NCBI GenBank assembly: GCA_046594915.1
Contig: JBKJRC010000006.1
Coordinates: forward strand, 186,001-250,000
DNA length: 64,000 bases
Reading direction: 5' to 3'
From: Methylotenera_A sp046594915
Lineage (GTDB): Bacteria > Pseudomonadota > Gammaproteobacteria > Burkholderiales > Methylophilaceae
The notes under the pieces were generated by a model that saw nothing but the letters and a program-made list of their open reading frames with translations, searched no databases and had not been told where the DNA came from. The translations under genes were made by a program, and so were the position numbers. Of the stretch, positions 61,775 through 64,000 are shown one piece after another (positions within the stretch are counted from its first letter, which is position 1; every line of letters begins with the position of its first letter).

Positions 61775-62569
61775 TTGAAAATAATTATTTCGGCTCTTTG
61801 GAGCTATCGCGGCTTTATTCTAGGAAACGTAAAGCGAGAATTTCAATCAAAATACAGTAATTCTTTACTGGGTGCGGCTTGGACTGTAATTAACCCGTTA
61901 GCCATGATTGTGGTTTATACCGTGATCTTTTCTCAAATTATGAAAACGAGGCTGGCTGGGGTTGATAGTGTTTTCGCCTACAGCATTTATTTGTGCGCGG
62001 GTATTTTAACTTGGGGTTTATTTGCTGAAATTATTGGCAGGGCGCAAAATGTTTTTTTAGATAATGCCAATATACTCAAAAAATTAAGTTTCCCCAGATT
62101 ATGCTTGCCCGTAATTGTCGTTGCAAACGCTTTGCTAAATTTTTCAATTATTTTTGGGCTTTTTACAGCATTTTTGCTGATTACAAATAACTTCCCCGGC
62201 TGGTCTTATTTCTCACTGTTTCCAATTTTATTTATTCAAATAACTTTTGCAATTGGATTAGGCTTAACTATTGGCGTGCTGAATGTTTTTTTTAGAGACG
62301 TTGGTCAGTTTTTTGGGATTTTTTTACAATTTTGGTTTTGGCTTACCCCAATAGTTTACCCAATTTCTATTATTCCAGAAGCTGTACGCCCATTATTCCA
62401 GTTAAATCCGATGGCGATAATAATTGAAGGCTATCAAACAATATTGGTGAATAAACTACAACCTGATTGGCATGGTTTGTTAATGGTATTTTTTGTGGCA
62501 ATAATTTTATGTATATTTGCTTTTAGGTTGTTCCGTAAACGTGCTGGCGAGATGGTGGATGAGCTTTAA
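61775..62569 (+). CDS. wzm: ABC-2 type polysaccharide export permease (Wzm)
   Basis: A 264-residue permease with about six membrane segments. The N-terminal FILGNVKREFQSKYSNSLLGAAWTVINPLAMIVVY block and the later ANILKKLSFPRLCLPV and NVFFRDVGQFFGIFLQFWFWLTPIVYP blocks are those of Wzm, the O-antigen/capsule exporter channel. The start is TTG at 61775. It overlaps wzt (TAATG). Confidence 0.92.
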   Translation: MKIIISALWSYRGFILGNVKREFQSKYSNSLLGAAWTVINPLAMIVVYTVIFSQIMKTRLAGVDSVFAYSIYLCAGILTWGLFAEIIGRAQNVFLDNANILKKLSFPRLCLPVIVVANALLNFSIIFGLFTAFLLITNNFPGWSYFSLFPILFIQITFAIGLGLTIGVLNVFFRDVGQFFGIFLQFWFWLTPIVYPISIIPEAVRPLFQLNPMAIIIEGYQTILVNKLQPDWHGLLMVFFVAIILCIFAFRLFRKRAGEMVDEL

Positions 62570-63789
62570 TGGGTACTATAACAGTTAACCACTTAGGCAA
62601 GGCCTATAAGCAATATCCCACAAAATGGTCGCGTTTGTTCGAGTGGATAATTCCATTCAGTCAAACGCGCCATCAACTCAAATGGGTGCTGCAAGACATC
62701 AATTTTACCGTCAGGTCTGGCGAGGCAATGGGTATTATTGGTATCAATGGCGCAGGTAAAAGCACATTGCTTAAGATGATTACTGGCACCACACAGCCAA
62801 CAACGGGCAGCGTTAATATTACAGGGCGCGTTGCGGCTCTTTTGGAGCTAGGAATGGGATTTCATCCGGATTTTACTGGCAGACAAAATGCTTATATGGC
62901 GGGCCAGTTGCTAGGCTTTAGTATGGAGGAAATTACTCGACTGATGCCTGAAATTGAAGCCTTTGCCGAAATTGGTGAGTACATTGATCAGCCCGTAAGA
63001 GTTTATTCCAGCGGCATGCAAATGCGATTAGCGTTCAGTGTTGCAACTGCACATCGGCCAGATGTATTGATTGTTGATGAAGCATTATCTGTTGGCGATG
63101 CCTACTTTCAACATAAAAGCTTCGATCGTATCCGTCAGTATAGAAAACAGGGCACGACATTGCTTATAGTGTCGCATGATAAAGGCGTTATTCAATCCAT
63201 TTGTGATCAGGCGATTTTGCTTAACGCTGGCAAATTGGTAATGCAGGGCGAGCCAGAAGCGGTAATGGACTATTACAATGCTATGTTGGCTGAGAGAGAA
63301 AACAAGACAGTGCGCCAACAGCCCACCAATGAAGGCAAAGTACAGACATTATCGGGCAGTGGCGAAGCGACTATTTTAGAAATTGTACTGCTCAATCAAA
63401 GTGGCGAACGCATCGAGGTCGTGAATGTCGGTGAACCCGTTACTCTTAAAATATTGGTGCGGGCAACTGTCGACTTACCCGAACTGGTACTGGGATATAT
63501 GATCAAGGACCGCTTGGGACAACCAATATTTGGTATCAATACACACCACCTCAATTGCAAGATGGAGCAGATAGCAGGGGGGGCAACCGTCACCTACAGA
63601 TTTCAATTTGCGGCCAACTTGGGAGAAGGCAATTACTCAGTTGCAGTTGCGTTACACACGGATGACACGCACATCAGCAAGAACTATGAGTGGCGAGATC
63701 ATGCGCTGGTTTTTAATGTCGTTAATATCGACAAAGATAGATTTGTAGGTGTGGCTTGGTTGCCGCCTATTATGGAGTTGGCACAATGA
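62569..63789 (+). CDS. wzt: Polysaccharide ABC exporter ATPase with C-terminal glycan-binding domain (Wzt)
   Basis: A 406-residue ATPase that energises export through Wzm. Walker A is GINGAGKSTLLKM (about 60), signature YSSGMQMRLAFSVAT (about 146), and Walker B VLIVDEALSVGD. Residues ~255-400 form an extra domain of the Wzt type that recognises the terminal modification of the O-antigen before export (LVLGYMIKDRLGQPIFGINT). Presence of this domain predicts that the chain end is capped. It overlaps the next gene (ATGA). Confidence 0.93.
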   Translation: MGTITVNHLGKAYKQYPTKWSRLFEWIIPFSQTRHQLKWVLQDINFTVRSGEAMGIIGINGAGKSTLLKMITGTTQPTTGSVNITGRVAALLELGMGFHPDFTGRQNAYMAGQLLGFSMEEITRLMPEIEAFAEIGEYIDQPVRVYSSGMQMRLAFSVATAHRPDVLIVDEALSVGDAYFQHKSFDRIRQYRKQGTTLLIVSHDKGVIQSICDQAILLNAGKLVMQGEPEAVMDYYNAMLAERENKTVRQQPTNEGKVQTLSGSGEATILEIVLLNQSGERIEVVNVGEPVTLKILVRATVDLPELVLGYMIKDRLGQPIFGINTHHLNCKMEQIAGGATVTYRFQFAANLGEGNYSVAVALHTDDTHISKNYEWRDHALVFNVVNIDKDRFVGVAWLPPIMELAQ

Positions 63790-64000
63790 GCAACGACTTT
63801 TATCGTGCTTTTGAAGACAAGCATCGTGGCCCACGTGAGTTAATCAAATCGCGCCTGCGAGTATATCTCCCATTCATTGTGCCATTGCAAGCTATTTATA
63901 GCGATGTCAAAGCTATTGATTTGGGCTGCGGTAGGGGCGAATGGCTGGAACTGCTTAGAGAGCTGGGCTTAGACGCACAAGGGGTTGATCTTGATGACGG
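63786..64000 (+). CDS. Class I SAM-dependent methyltransferase (partial, 3' end outside window)
   Basis: The 71 codons present begin MSNDFYRAFEDKHRGPRE and contain motif I AIDLGCGRGEWLELL near residue 50. The ATG overlaps the wzt stop (ATGA). In ABC-transporter-dependent O-antigen clusters a methyltransferase (as in WbdD) caps the growing chain and is read by the Wzt C-terminal domain, which would fit here; whether this is a bifunctional enzyme or glycosyltransferase fusion cannot be seen. Confidence 0.8.
   Translation, partial: MSNDFYRAFEDKHRGPRELIKSRLRVYLPFIVPLQAIYSDVKAIDLGCGRGEWLELLRELGLDAQGVDLDD

Overview
The window looks like part of the chromosome of a low-GC betaproteobacterial methylotroph, most like the Methylophilaceae (Methylotenera-type). 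The pointers are a complete pqqABCDE set for the methanol dehydrogenase cofactor, a formate-tetrahydrofolate ligase, and the fimV-truA-trpFBA-accD-folC-dedD-cvpA-purF-metZ gene order typical of Betaproteobacteria. The genus is inferred from gene content and order; I could not run a comparison. No rRNA, tRNA, CRISPR array or intact insertion sequence was recognised.

Layout. 1-12.5 kb: the end of fimV, an EcfT-like membrane protein, truA, trpF, trpB, trpA, accD, folC, a SPOR protein, cvpA and purF. A decayed VirK/YbjX gene follows, then metZ behind a SAM-II riboswitch. 12.9-21.2 kb: gyrA, serC, serA-like, pheA, hisC and aroG, for serine and aromatic amino acid synthesis. 21.3-27 kb: pqqA (23 codons), its terminator, pqqBCDE, an FkbM methyltransferase and a Bcr/CflA-type exporter. 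27-36 kb, mostly minus strand: DUF4126, a YgjP-type metallopeptidase, fdxA and the sulfate assimilation genes cysN, cysD, cysH, DUF934, cysI and a TSUP permease, with cysB divergent. 36-42 kb: DUF302 lipoprotein, small membrane protein, YjgR ATPase, fhs, YigZ and a PerM-type permease. 42-49 kb, minus strand: a VPLPA-CTERM protein and a three-gene RND efflux operon whose proteins read like Bacteroidota sequences. 49.5-57.7 kb: an M48 protease/SH3/CHASE2 operon, rmuC, moaD, moaE, a Lon-like protease and hslR. 57.8-64 kb: start of a surface polysaccharide locus (EPS-type MarR regulator, manC, an ABC exporter, a manC 3' remnant, wzm, wzt and a truncated methyltransferase).

Two observations stand out. 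(1) A SAM-II aptamer lies upstream of metZ. It sits at the predicted transcription start of a good sigma70 promoter and is followed by an intrinsic terminator that its pseudoknot strand could oppose. (2) At least twelve short gene-to-gene spacers are built from imperfect tandem duplications with 12-29 bp units. In several, the unit starts at or contains the upstream stop codon: the moaE end is copied exactly, the 20-bp units of the SPOR-cvpA spacer run from stop to start, and a five-unit 16-bp array overlaps the CHASE2 gene end. This looks like a recurrent way of remodelling operon junctions.

Decay and possible transfer are also visible: the VirK/YbjX pseudogene with two one-base lesions, the manC remnant, a 171-bp segment with 16-bp inverted ends between trpB and trpA, and the RND operon.
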